Notes under the pieces: generated by a model | Seen by the model: the letters and a program-made list of their open reading frames with translations, nothing else | Databases searched by the model: none | Told to the model about the DNA's origin: nothing | Part shown: positions 17,095 to 25,068 of the stretch, piece after piece | Numbering within the stretch: position 1 is the first letter of the stretch | How the letters are laid out: each line of letters starts with the position of its first letter | Position numbers and translations under genes: made by a program | Assembly (NCBI RefSeq): GCF_014982855.1 | Contig: NZ_JADCKF010000002.1 | Span: 248,001 to 312,000, forward strand | From: Pseudoflavonifractor gallinarum | GTDB lineage: Bacteria > Bacillota > Clostridia > Oscillospirales > Oscillospiraceae | Length of the DNA: 64,000 nucleotides | Direction: 5' to 3'

Positions 17095-18060
17095 GTGCTA
17101 CATTATATCCGCAAGCGGCTTTTGACGGTGATCCCGGTCTTTTTTGGGATCACACTGTGTGTCTTTCTCTTTCTCCATCTGGGGCCGGGGACCATCGCCG
17201 ACCTGATGGGGGACGGAAGTTCCTTCAACGACACGGACCGGGCGGCGCTGGAGGCCCAGCTGGGCCTGGACCAGCCCTTCCTGGTGCGCTATGGCCACTG
17301 GCTGGGGGACTTGCTCCAGGGAGATCTGGGCAGCTCCTACCAGACCGGCCGTCCGGTGGCCGAGACCATCGGACAGCGGGTGGTCCCCTCCCTGATCCTG
17401 ACGGGGACGGGCGTGGTCCTGGCGGTGGCTCTGGCCATCCCCCTGGGGGTGGCGGCGGCCTGGAAGCCGGGCTCCTTCTGGGACAAGCTGGCCTCCGGGT
17501 GCGCCATGGTGAGCTTTGGAGTGCCCGGGTTCCTGCTCAGCCTGATGGCGGTCTACGTGTTCTCCATCACGCTGGGCTGGCTCCCCTCGGCCCGGATGTA
17601 TACCACCGGGAGCACGGGCACCCTGCCCGACCTGCTGCGGCATCTGATCCTGCCCGCGGCGGTCATCTGCGTGAGCAATATGGGAGAGCTGGTCAAGCAG
17701 ACCCGCTCAGCCTGCCTGGAGACCCTGGGGGAGGACTATATCCGCACCGCCTGGGCCAAGGGGCTGCGGGGGCGGGTGGTCATGGTGCGCCATATGTTCC
17801 GCGGCTCCCTTATCCCCATCGTGACCACCGTGCTCAGCCACATCCCCCACATCATCGGCGGCTCGGTGGTGGTGGAGCGGGTCTTCGGCTGGCCGGGGAT
17901 GGGAAGCCTCATGTTCTCGGCCATCAATAACCGGGATTTCACCATCGTCATGGGCGTGACGGTGGTCATCGCCCTGACCGTGCTGTGCACCAATCTGCTG
18001 CTGGACCTGGTCTACGGACTGGTAGACCCCAGGGTCCGGTATGGGAGGTGCGGCGGATGA
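17095..18060 (+). CDS. ABC transporter permease, OppB/DppB type
   Basis: The 321-residue polytopic membrane protein starts with GTG after AGGAGG and has the typical DppB N-terminus YIRKRLLTVIPVFFGITL, then GLDQPFLVRYGHWLGDLLQGDLGSSY and the EAA-like cytoplasmic loop around IRTAWAKGLRGRVVMVRHMFRGSLIPI. It ends four bases inside the OppC-type gene (ATGA). Together they form the membrane channel for the upstream binding protein. Confidence 0.92.
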   Translation: MLHYIRKRLLTVIPVFFGITLCVFLFLHLGPGTIADLMGDGSSFNDTDRAALEAQLGLDQPFLVRYGHWLGDLLQGDLGSSYQTGRPVAETIGQRVVPSLILTGTGVVLAVALAIPLGVAAAWKPGSFWDKLASGCAMVSFGVPGFLLSLMAVYVFSITLGWLPSARMYTTGSTGTLPDLLRHLILPAAVICVSNMGELVKQTRSACLETLGEDYIRTAWAKGLRGRVVMVRHMFRGSLIPIVTTVLSHIPHIIGGSVVVERVFGWPGMGSLMFSAINNRDFTIVMGVTVVIALTVLCTNLLLDLVYGLVDPRVRYGRCGG

Positions 18061-19058
18061 GGCGGGGAGGAATGGCCGGCATCTGGAGCCGGTTTTGCCA
18101 GGACCGCCGGGCGGTGGCCGGGCTGTGCATCCTGGTGGCTGAGATCCTGTGCGTGCTCCTTCTGCCCCCCCTGATGGGGCTGGAGCCCAATGTGACCGAC
18201 CGCTCCGCAGGCTTCTGGGCGGCCCCCTCCGCGGCCCACTGGCTGGGCACGGACGATGTGGGCCGGGATCTGTTTGCCCGGCTGGTCTGCGGCGGGCGGA
18301 TCTCCCTGCTGGTGGGCTTTGCCGCCGCCGGGATCAGCGTGGCGGTGGGCGTCCCCCTGGGGCTGCTGGCCGGATACCGCCGGGGCGCGTGGGAATTCTG
18401 GATCATGCGCTGTGCCGACGTGGTCCAGAGCTTTCCCAGCATCGTGCTGGTGCTCTGCCTGGTGGCCATGGTGGGCGCGTCGGTGTGGAACATCATTCTG
18501 GTGATCGGACTGCTGGGGTGGACCTCCATCGCCCGGCTGGTCTACGGCAACACCCTCTCCATCCGGGAGAAGGAGTATATCCTGGCGGTCCGGGCGCTGG
18601 GCGGGAGCACCGCCACCATCCTGCGGCGGAACGTCCTGCCCAACGCGGTGGCCCCGGTGTGGGCCGCGCTGGCCCTGCGGGTGGGGCGTGCCATCCTGTC
18701 CGAGTCCAGCCTGAGCTTTCTGGGCGTGGGCATCCGGACTCCCCAGGCCTCCTGGGGCAACATGATCCAGTATGCCACCAATCCCGTGGTCTTCGCGGGA
18801 AAGCCCTGGGTGTGGATCCCGCCCAGCATCTGCATCGTGGTGACGGTGTTCTGCCTCCAGTTTATCGGGGACGGCCTGCGGGACTCCATGGATCCCAAGT
18901 GGGTCCGCACCGCGGGGATGGCCGAGTCCCGCGGCGTGTGCCACGAGACGCCCGAGGAGCTGACCCAGGTGGAGCACTGCGCCGTGGAGACGGAGGAGCC
19001 CGACGGCCGGGTCTGTGCCTTTGGCCGCAAGCGGATGAAAACCCATCATTTGACCTGA
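18057..19058 (+). CDS. ABC transporter permease, OppC/DppC type
   Basis: The 333-residue membrane protein shows the DppC pattern: HWLGTDDVGRDLFARLVCGGRISLLVGF, the coupling loop KEYILAVRALGGSTATILRRNVLPNAVAPV, and the C-terminal GDGLRDSMDPK. A polar tail of about 45 residues rich in Glu and Cys extends beyond the usual end. The start is the ATG overlapping the preceding stop. No ATPase gene (OppD/OppF) follows; a repeat element and a convergent gene come next, so the ATPases must be encoded elsewhere or shared. Confidence 0.9.
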   Translation: MRRGGMAGIWSRFCQDRRAVAGLCILVAEILCVLLLPPLMGLEPNVTDRSAGFWAAPSAAHWLGTDDVGRDLFARLVCGGRISLLVGFAAAGISVAVGVPLGLLAGYRRGAWEFWIMRCADVVQSFPSIVLVLCLVAMVGASVWNIILVIGLLGWTSIARLVYGNTLSIREKEYILAVRALGGSTATILRRNVLPNAVAPVWAALALRVGRAILSESSLSFLGVGIRTPQASWGNMIQYATNPVVFAGKPWVWIPPSICIVVTVFCLQFIGDGLRDSMDPKWVRTAGMAESRGVCHETPEELTQVEHCAVETEEPDGRVCAFGRKRMKTHHLT

Positions 19059-19082
19059 GAGAAAAGCAGCGGTCCCGTTTTC

Positions 19083-19300
19083 GCGTGGCGAACGAGTTCG
19101 ACACGCGTCTCAAAAATGCAGGCATTTTTGAGAGGGGATGCAGCCCCCTGCGTCGCACGCGCGGATGCGCGCACGCTTGTGGGCTGAGAAGTGTGTTTTC
19201 CGACGTACATGCCGCCGGAAAACACGATTTGGCTCTCTTCCGCCGTCTGCGGACGGCGGAACTCTGCGAGGCGTTTACAGTACAAAGCGCAGGAATACCA
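19083..19300 (+). repeat. Dispersed structured repeat, copy 2
   Basis: Same family as copies 1, 3 and 4. Order on the plus strand: hairpin A (19083-19106, slightly imperfect), hairpin B (CTCAAAAATGC with GCATTTTTGAG, about 19108-19132), a variable segment with a GC-rich stem, hairpin C (19193-19225, GTGTTTTCCG...CGGAAAACAC), hairpin D (19238-19261, TTCCGCCGTC...GACGGCGGAA) and a conserved tail. It fills the convergent spacer between the OppC-type gene and the minus-strand membrane protein gene. Confidence 0.85.
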
Positions 19301-19318
19301 TTGATCGATAGACCGAGA

Positions 19319-19356
19319 CGGTCCCGCTTCCCAAACAGGAGGCGGGACCGCTTTTT
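19319..19356 (+). terminator. Rho-independent terminator in the convergent spacer
   Basis: CGGTCCCGC at 19319-19327 pairs with GCGGGACCG at 19342-19350, followed by CTTTTT. It would end the peptide-transporter transcript after repeat copy 2 and touches the stop codon of the convergent gene. Confidence 0.75.
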
Positions 19357-20728
19357 AGTTTGCCCGGTATTCGATGTGGAGCCGTCCCCCGGGCAGCGGG
19401 ATGGAGGCGGCATGGGAGCGGGGGGTGAGCCGGGTTGGGAAGGGTCCCTCCCGGGCCAGGGTGTCCATCCGGAACACCGACAGGAGCACCCCTGCCAGGA
19501 GGAAGGAGGGGATCTGCCCGGCGGGCGCGTAGGAGACAAAGGGGAGGGGGAGGACGTTGGACAGCGGGCTGCACCCCAGATTGCCCAGCCAGTAGAGGAT
19601 GCCCTGGAAGAACAGGGGCCACAGGGCCGCCCAGGCCAGCAGGCGGCCGGAGGCACTTTGCAGGGCCAGAATGCGGCGGGCGCAGAGGAAGAAAAAGAGC
19701 AGGATGCACAGCAGAGCCGCCCAGAACACCACGCTCCCCATCCGGGAGGCCAGATTGGCCAGCATCAGGCTTATATCGTGGTAGAGGGCGGTGACCCGGT
19801 AGCCGGTATCCGTCCCCTGGAAGAGGGAGAGGCTGTCCCGCAGGGAGCGGAGGGTGGCGTACAGATAGCCCGCCCCGTCCCGGTCCGGGTGCAGGAAGGT
19901 CTGGAAGCGCTGGGAAAAGAGAGCGGCGTGCCGGAGGCAGAAGGCCCCGGTCAGGAGGCACGGGGGTACCCAGATTGCCAGCAGGCCGGTCCGGCGCTTC
20001 AGGGAGAAAAACCCCTGCCAGACGGCGGCGGTCAGGACCAGAAGCATGGAGGCGTAGAGGATGGCGCAGACCTCCAGCGCGGGAAAGAGGGCGGGGACCA
20101 GCGCCCCCAGGAGCATCACCGGATGGCAGAGGAGGAGGGAGGGGAGGCCCCGCCCGGGCCGGGCGCTGAGCCAGGCGGCAAAGAGGAGGGGGACAAAGAG
20201 AAAGAGGTAGAGGAGCCACCGCCCGGGTGCGCCGGGGAGGGCAGACCGGGAGAGCGGGGCAGTGAGGCACGCGGCGGCGAAGGCCAGGACCAGCAGCAGG
20301 AAGCAGAGGGGGACCCACCGCCGCCCCTTCCGCAGCAGGCGGGGATAGTCACACAGCCAGACCGCCCCCATGCCCAAGAGGCCCAGGGAGATTCCCAGAT
20401 ACTGCTCCGGCCCATTGTAAAAGTGCGAGTTGGTAAATCCGTGCAGCACAAGGCCCACAAACACGATTCCCACCAGAAAGAGGACGATCTCCCAGCGGGT
20501 TTGGGGCCGGTGCAGGCGGTCCAGCTCCCGACCCACCGCCACCGGGTCCCCCATCTCTTCCACCGCCCGGGCGGCGGCCTCCTCCGGGGAGAGCCCCTGG
20601 TCCAGGAAGTCCCCCTCCTGGTCGGCAATGTGGTCGGAGAGCTCCCGGAGGAGATAGGTGCGGGCCCGGCCCCAGCGGATCTCCCGGCCTACGGAGTGAA
20701 GGTAAGTCCGGATCACATCACGCTCCAC
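19355..20728 (-). CDS. Permease prefix domain 1-containing membrane protein
   Basis: The 457-residue product starts with a cytoplasmic alpha-helical segment (ERDVIRTYLHSVGREIRWGRARTYLLRELSDHIADQEGDFLDQGLSPEEAAARAVEEMGDPVAVG), the prefix domain common in PadR-linked membrane proteins. Many hydrophobic helices follow (for example WEIVLFLVGIVFVGLVLHG and WAALLCILLFFFLCARRI). GTG at 20728 is chosen because AAGGAGG lies eight bases upstream. It overlaps the end of the PadR gene by 11 bases, so the regulator controls its own operon. Transport or membrane-stress function is possible but not shown. Confidence 0.75.
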   Translation of the reverse strand: MERDVIRTYLHSVGREIRWGRARTYLLRELSDHIADQEGDFLDQGLSPEEAAARAVEEMGDPVAVGRELDRLHRPQTRWEIVLFLVGIVFVGLVLHGFTNSHFYNGPEQYLGISLGLLGMGAVWLCDYPRLLRKGRRWVPLCFLLLVLAFAAACLTAPLSRSALPGAPGRWLLYLFLFVPLLFAAWLSARPGRGLPSLLLCHPVMLLGALVPALFPALEVCAILYASMLLVLTAAVWQGFFSLKRRTGLLAIWVPPCLLTGAFCLRHAALFSQRFQTFLHPDRDGAGYLYATLRSLRDSLSLFQGTDTGYRVTALYHDISLMLANLASRMGSVVFWAALLCILLFFFLCARRILALQSASGRLLAWAALWPLFFQGILYWLGNLGCSPLSNVLPLPFVSYAPAGQIPSFLLAGVLLSVFRMDTLAREGPFPTRLTPRSHAASIPLPGGRLHIEYRAN

Positions 20729-21059
20729 ACAGGGCACCTCCTTCCAGTACGCCCCGCACCGCGTCGGCGTAGGCATTCCACTCGGATTTCTGCTCCTCCA
20801 GGGCGGCGCGGCCCTGGGGGGTGATGCGGTAGTAGCGGCGCACCCGGCTCCCCGGCGCGCCATCGTCGTAAGAGCTGACCCAGCCCTGCTGCTCCAGGGT
20901 ATGGAGCAGGGGATAGAGAGTCCCCGCCTTGAGTGCAAAGACCTGGTTGGAGCGCAGGCGGAGGGCCTCGATCATCTGATAGCCGTACATGTCCTGTCCG
21001 GCCAGAAGGGCCAGCAGCAGCATACCCAGCCCGCCCGGACCGTGCTTTTCCCGGGGCAT
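20718..21059 (-). CDS. PadR-family transcriptional regulator
   Basis: The 113-residue winged-helix protein has GLGMLLLALLAGQDMYGYQMIEALRLRSNQVFALKAGTLYPLLHTLEQQGWVSSY followed by RRYYRITPQGRAALEEQKSEW, the standard PadR domain with a short C-terminal dimerisation helix. The ATG at 21059 sits seven bases after GGGAGGA; a second ATG at 21065 is too close to the site. It heads the operon with the permease-prefix protein and probably represses it through the palindrome in its own promoter. Confidence 0.9.
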   Translation of the reverse strand: MPREKHGPGGLGMLLLALLAGQDMYGYQMIEALRLRSNQVFALKAGTLYPLLHTLEQQGWVSSYDDGAPGSRVRRYYRITPQGRAALEEQKSEWNAYADAVRGVLEGGALCGA

Positions 21060-21096
21060 ATGCATTCCTCCCTGATAGATAGATTATCTACATAAA

Positions 21097-21125
21097 ATTA
21101 TAGATAGATCATCTATCTATGTCAA
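21097..21125 (-). promoter_or_regulatory. Consensus promoter with palindromic PadR operator
   Basis: On the minus strand a perfect TTGACA (complement at 21120-21125) and perfect TATAAT (complement at 21097-21102) are separated by 17 bases. The spacer is almost filled by a perfect palindrome, TAGATAGAT-C-ATCTATCTA at 21101-21119. Related half-sites lie at 21076-21090. A PadR dimer bound here would block RNA polymerase. Confidence 0.8.
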
Positions 21126-21169
21126 GAGGGCGGTGAGGCTGATCTGGAGGAACGGGCCGAAACAGAAAA

Positions 21170-21199
21170 CTGGGACCGCTCGCATCCGAGCGGTCCCAG
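21170..21199 (-). terminator. Terminator of the small minus-strand peptide gene
   Basis: CTGGGACCGCTCG at 21170-21182 and CGAGCGGTCCCAG at 21187-21199 form a perfect 13-bp stem with a CATC loop. On the minus strand the stem is followed by TTTTCTGTTT, consistent with termination of the peptide gene at 21248-21424. Confidence 0.75.
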
Positions 21200-21247
21200 T
21201 GGCGCAGAGACAGGAGAACGGGATGGGGGAACGCGGTGTACGGTCCC

Positions 21248-21424
21248 TTAAAATCCCATGTTGCTGGACAGGTCGTCGGCCAGATTTCCCATGTTGCGCA
21301 TAGCCTTGCGGGCGGTGCGCTTGAGGTCCTTTTTCTTGGGAGCCATGGCCATGCTCAGTGCGGCGCCGGCCACCATGCCCAGGCCCATCAGGCCCATACC
21401 GCCGAGAACGGGATGATGATTCAT
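21248..21424 (-). CDS. Small Met/Gly-rich hypothetical protein
   Basis: A 58-residue gene. It begins MNHHPVLGGMGLMGLGMVAG, continues with a small hydrophobic stretch (AALSMAMA), then a basic segment PKKKDLKRTARKAMRNMG and an acidic end. It has a strong AAGGAGGT site seven bases before the ATG and its own downstream terminator, which argues that it is real. The hydrophobic-then-basic layout suggests a peptide that associates with the membrane. Similar unnamed peptides occur in related Firmicutes, from general recollection only. No function is proposed. Confidence 0.7.
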   Translation of the reverse strand: MNHHPVLGGMGLMGLGMVAGAALSMAMAPKKKDLKRTARKAMRNMGNLADDLSSNMGF

Positions 21425-21483
21425 ATGGTTTACCTCCTTACTTGAGTCTGCTGTTATTCTTCCCGAAAACCAGCAAAAATGCG

Positions 21484-21512
21484 TTGCTAAATCCTGAAAG
21501 TCACGGTATAAT
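21484..21512 (+). promoter_or_regulatory. Promoter and leader of the pyrimidine operon
   Basis: TTGCTA at 21484-21489 and TATAAT at 21507-21512 are 17 bases apart. A leader of about 180 bases follows before pyrC, ending with a short CCCTTTTTC tract near 21618-21630. It could hold an attenuator, but no clear PyrR-binding sequence was recognised. Confidence 0.65.
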
Positions 21513-21695
21513 AAAAATGGATTTCCGGGCGATGGTGCGCCCGGAGGACCTTCATTCAGACAGGAACCGGATGCGGCCCCCAGGGGCGGTCCGGAGCAAG
21601 GGGCGGGGGAGGAACCTGGTCCCTTTTTCTATGTTCAAACGACCAGATTAATATGGTATCAAACGGGATACTGATCATGAGAAAGGAGTGATGGC

Positions 21696-22973
21696 GTGAA
21701 GCTGTTGATTCAACAGGGACGCCTGGTGGACCCGGTGAGCGGGATCGGCGGCGTCATGGACGTCCTGGTCGAGGATGGGAAGATCGCGGTCCTGGGCAGC
21801 GACATCCGTGATCCGGAGGCCGAGGTGCTGGACGCCCGCGGATTGACCATCTGTGCCGGCCTGGTGGATATGCACGTCCACCTGCGGGACCCGGGACAGG
21901 AGTATAAGGAGACCATCGAGACCGGCACCCGGGCGGCCGCCCGGGGAGGCTTTACCTCGGTGGCCTGTATGCCCAATACCCGTCCGGCCATTGACTGCGC
22001 GGAGCAGATTTCCTATGTCAAGCGCAAGGCGGAGGAGGCCTGCGGGGTCAACGTCTGGCCCATCGGCGCGGTGAGCCAGGGGGAGAAGGGCGAGGCCCTC
22101 ACCGATTTTGAGGAGCTCAAGCAGGCGGGCGCGGTGGCCCTCTCGGACGACGGGATGCCGGTGCAGAACGCCAATCTCATGCGGGACGCCCTCATCCTGG
22201 CCCACCGGCAGGACCTGACCGTCCTCTCCCACTGCGAGGACGCCGACATGGTGAAAAACTATGCCGTCAACGAGGGACGGGTCTCCCGGCAGCTGCGTCT
22301 GCCCGGCCGTCCCGCCATTGCGGAGGAGATCATGGTGGCCCGGGACGCCATGCTGGCGGAGGAGACCGGCGCAGCCGTCCACATCTGCCACATCAGCACG
22401 GCCAAGGCGGTGGCCATCGTGCGCCGCTACAAGAAGAAGGGGGTCCACATCACCTGTGAGACCTGCCCCCAGTATTTCTCCCTCACCGAGGACGAGGTGC
22501 TGGAGCAGGGAGCCATGGCCCGGGTGAATCCCCCTCTGCGCACCCGCGCCGATGTGGAGGCCATCATTGAGGGCCTCAAGGACGGCACCATCGACGCCAT
22601 TGCCACTGACCACGCCCCCCACTCCGCCGAGGAGAAGGCCCGCCTTCTGGAGGAGGCCCCCAGCGGCATGGTGGGCCTGGAGACCGCTCTGGGCGTGACC
22701 CTGACCTACCTCTACCACACCAAGCACATGCCCCTGTCCGATATCCTGCGGAAGATGACCCTGAACCCGGCCTGCATCCTGCGGATCAACAAGGGCCGTC
22801 TCGCCATCGGCGGGGACGCCGACATGGTGATCTTCGATCCCGATGAGGAGTGGACGGTGGACCCGGAGCAGTTTGCCTCCAAGGGCCGCAACACGCCCTT
22901 CAGCGGCCACAAGCTCAAGGGCAAGGTAAAGTATACCATCGTGGGCGGGAAGATCGTCTACCAGGACGCGTAA
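21696..22973 (+). CDS. pyrC: Dihydroorotase
   Basis: The 425-residue amidohydrolase closes N-carbamoyl-aspartate to dihydroorotate, the third step of pyrimidine synthesis. Zinc motifs seen are DMHVHLRDPG, the following YKETIETGTRAAARGGFT, HCED, HICHIST and TDHAPHSAEEK. The start is GTG at 21696, seven bases after AAAGGAG. It leads a plus-strand operon with pyrF, pyrK and pyrD. The catalytic residues look intact, so it is not a structural pseudo-dihydroorotase. Confidence 0.95.
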   Translation: MKLLIQQGRLVDPVSGIGGVMDVLVEDGKIAVLGSDIRDPEAEVLDARGLTICAGLVDMHVHLRDPGQEYKETIETGTRAAARGGFTSVACMPNTRPAIDCAEQISYVKRKAEEACGVNVWPIGAVSQGEKGEALTDFEELKQAGAVALSDDGMPVQNANLMRDALILAHRQDLTVLSHCEDADMVKNYAVNEGRVSRQLRLPGRPAIAEEIMVARDAMLAEETGAAVHICHISTAKAVAIVRRYKKKGVHITCETCPQYFSLTEDEVLEQGAMARVNPPLRTRADVEAIIEGLKDGTIDAIATDHAPHSAEEKARLLEEAPSGMVGLETALGVTLTYLYHTKHMPLSDILRKMTLNPACILRINKGRLAIGGDADMVIFDPDEEWTVDPEQFASKGRNTPFSGHKLKGKVKYTIVGGKIVYQDA

Positions 22974-23028
22974 GCCCGGCAGATCCCGCCCCGGAAGAGA
23001 GAAAATAGAACAGAAGGAGAACATTCAC

Positions 23029-23955
23029 ATGTCTTTTGATGCACTTCAGGAGAAGATCCTTGCGGTAAAGAACCCCACCGTGGCCGGCCTGGACCCCAAG
23101 CCCGAGTATGTGCCTGAGCACATCCGCAAGGCCGCCTACGCCGCCCACGGCGAGACCCTGGCCGGCGCCGCCGAGGCCATCTGGCAGTTCAACAAGGGCC
23201 TGATCGACGCCCTGTGCGACATCGTCCCCTCGGTCAAGCCCCAGAGCGCCTACTATGAGCGCCTGGGCTGGCGTGGCATGGAGGTCATGGAGCGCACCAT
23301 CCGCTACGCCAAGGAGAAGGGCATGTACGTCATCGCCGACATCAAGCGGGGCGACATCGGCTCCACCGCGGAGGCCTACAGCGACGGCTGGCTGGGCGCC
23401 ACTCAGGTGGGCGAGCAGAGCTGCACCGTGTTTGACGCCGACTGTGTGACCCTCAACGGCTACATGGGCGCCGACAGCGTCAATCCCTTCCTGAACACCT
23501 GCAAGGAGTATGGAAAGAGCTGCTTCGTGCTGGTCAAGACCTCCAACCCCGGCTCCGGCGAGCTGCAGAACGTCTCCGCCGGGGAGAACGACACGGTCTA
23601 CGGTCTGATGGCCGACCTCATCGAGAAGTGGGGCGCGGGCACCGAGGGCAAGTACGGCTACACCATGGCCGGTGCGGTGGCAGGCGCCACCCATCCCGAG
23701 GAGCTGCGGCAGATCCGTGCCCGGATGCCCCACACCTTCCTGCTGGTGCCCGGCTACGGCGCTCAGGGCGGCACCGCCGAGGATGTGCAGTACGCCTTCC
23801 ACCAGGGCGGCAAGGGCGCCATCGTCAACTCCTCCCGCGGCATCATCTGCGCCTGGAAGAAGACGGGCCACAACGGCGAGGACTACCAGGAGGCCGCCCG
23901 CAACGCCGCCATCGCCATGCGGGACGACATCTGCCGTTTCATCACCATCGAATAA
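23029..23955 (+). CDS. pyrF: Orotidine 5'-phosphate decarboxylase (type 2)
   Basis: The 308-residue enzyme decarboxylates OMP to UMP, the last step of UMP synthesis. The length and the motif DIKRGDIGSTAEAYSD place it in the longer type 2 group. VAGLDPKPEYVPEH opens the barrel, VKTSNPGSGELQ follows in the middle, and VPGYGAQGGTAEDV with NSSRGIICAW forms the phosphate site. It follows pyrC in the operon with a clear AAGGAG site. Confidence 0.94.
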   Translation: MSFDALQEKILAVKNPTVAGLDPKPEYVPEHIRKAAYAAHGETLAGAAEAIWQFNKGLIDALCDIVPSVKPQSAYYERLGWRGMEVMERTIRYAKEKGMYVIADIKRGDIGSTAEAYSDGWLGATQVGEQSCTVFDADCVTLNGYMGADSVNPFLNTCKEYGKSCFVLVKTSNPGSGELQNVSAGENDTVYGLMADLIEKWGAGTEGKYGYTMAGAVAGATHPEELRQIRARMPHTFLLVPGYGAQGGTAEDVQYAFHQGGKGAIVNSSRGIICAWKKTGHNGEDYQEAARNAAIAMRDDICRFITIE

Positions 23956-23997
23956 AGAGGCAAAGAGAGCGCCATTCTGCGGAAGGAGCGTGTGCAT

Positions 23998-24255
23998 ATG
24001 GAATGTCCCATCTGTCACAGAGCCATGGAGCCCGGGAGCGTGAAGCTCCGGACGCTGGGGGGATTTATGAGCAGCCGGACCACCCTCACATGGTATCCCC
24101 GGAAGGCATCCGAGAAGCGCGGACTGGGCGCCATCCTGCCCGCCGTGGGGAAGCAGCTGTCCGTCATCAGCGGGATGCAGAGCCAGACCTGTCCCGACGC
24201 CTGGTACTGCCCGGCCTGCGGGCACGTGATGGCGCTCTTTTCCGCCGATCCATGA
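23998..24255 (+). CDS. Small zinc-ribbon protein (DUF6487-like) in the pyrimidine operon
   Basis: The 85-residue protein has two CxxC knuckles, CPICH at residues 3-7 and CPACGH near 73, that should bind one zinc. The middle includes LTWYPRKASEKRG. The ATG at 23998 is nine bases from GGAAGGAG; a GTG at 23992 is too close. It lies 42 bases after pyrF and 33 bases before pyrK, so it is co-transcribed with them. The function is unknown, and the operon position does not prove a role in pyrimidine synthesis. Confidence 0.75.
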   Translation: MECPICHRAMEPGSVKLRTLGGFMSSRTTLTWYPRKASEKRGLGAILPAVGKQLSVISGMQSQTCPDAWYCPACGHVMALFSADP

Positions 24256-24288
24256 ACATAACATAGAAGAGACAAGGGCGTGATACCA

Positions 24289-25068
24289 ATGAAAGTGGAA
24301 CGCAAGTGTAAGATTGTATCCAAGGAGTGGCTCAACCAGGACGCGGTGTATATGGTCCTGGAGGTGGGCGACATGGTGCGCACTTCCTGCAAGGGACCGG
24401 GCCAGTTCGTCCATGTGAAGTGCGGCGACGGCCTGCTGCTGCGCCGTCCCATCTCGGTGTGCTCCTGTATGGAGGACGAGCCGGAGGACACCCTGGCCAT
24501 CGCCTTTGAGGTGCGGGGCGAGGGCACCGCGTGGCTCTCTGAGCGCCAGGTGGGAGATACCCTGGATGTGCTGGGCCTGCTGGGCAACGGATTCCAGGTC
24601 CGGCCTGAGGGCCGCTACCTGCTGGTGGGCGGCGGCATCGGCATCCCCCCCATGCGGGGCTGCGCCCAGTACACCCAGGGCCGCTCCACCGCCATCCTGG
24701 GCGGCCGGTCGGCGGACAAGGTCATCCTGCAAAACTGCTTCCAGGACGAGTGCGCCAAGGTGCTCGTCGCCACCGACGACGGCTCCCTGGGCTACCACGG
24801 CTTTGTGGACGCCCTGGTGCGCCAGGAGCTGAGCGAGGACAAAAACTACGACGCGGTGCTGGCCTGCGGCCCCAAGCCCATGCTGCGCAACGTGGCGAAG
24901 GTGGCCGAGGAGTTCGGCGTGCCCTGCCAGGTCTCCATGGAGGAGCGGATGGGCTGCGGCGTGGGCGCCTGCCTGGTGTGCGTGTGCGACATGAAGGACG
25001 GCACCCGCAAGCACGCCTGCAAGGACGGCCCGGTGTTTGATTCCAAGGAGGTGGACTGGGATGCATAA
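24289..25068 (+). CDS. pyrK: Dihydroorotate dehydrogenase electron transfer subunit
   Basis: The 259-residue iron-sulfur flavoprotein passes electrons from PyrD to NAD. The FAD/FMN domain has GPGQFVHVKC and RRPISVCS, the NAD domain has LVGGGIGIPPM, and the C-terminal 2Fe-2S cluster has CGVGACLVCVCDMKDGTRKHAC. The ATG at 24289 is preferred to an upstream GTG because MKVERKCKIVSKEW is the usual start. It overlaps pyrD by eight bases. Confidence 0.94.
   Translation: MKVERKCKIVSKEWLNQDAVYMVLEVGDMVRTSCKGPGQFVHVKCGDGLLLRRPISVCSCMEDEPEDTLAIAFEVRGEGTAWLSERQVGDTLDVLGLLGNGFQVRPEGRYLLVGGGIGIPPMRGCAQYTQGRSTAILGGRSADKVILQNCFQDECAKVLVATDDGSLGYHGFVDALVRQELSEDKNYDAVLACGPKPMLRNVAKVAEEFGVPCQVSMEERMGCGVGACLVCVCDMKDGTRKHACKDGPVFDSKEVDWDA

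Noticed and set aside
21513-21695. Possible PyrR-controlled attenuator in the pyrimidine operon leader.
   Set aside because: A short T-tract is present, but no recognisable PyrR binding loop and no strong terminator stem were found.
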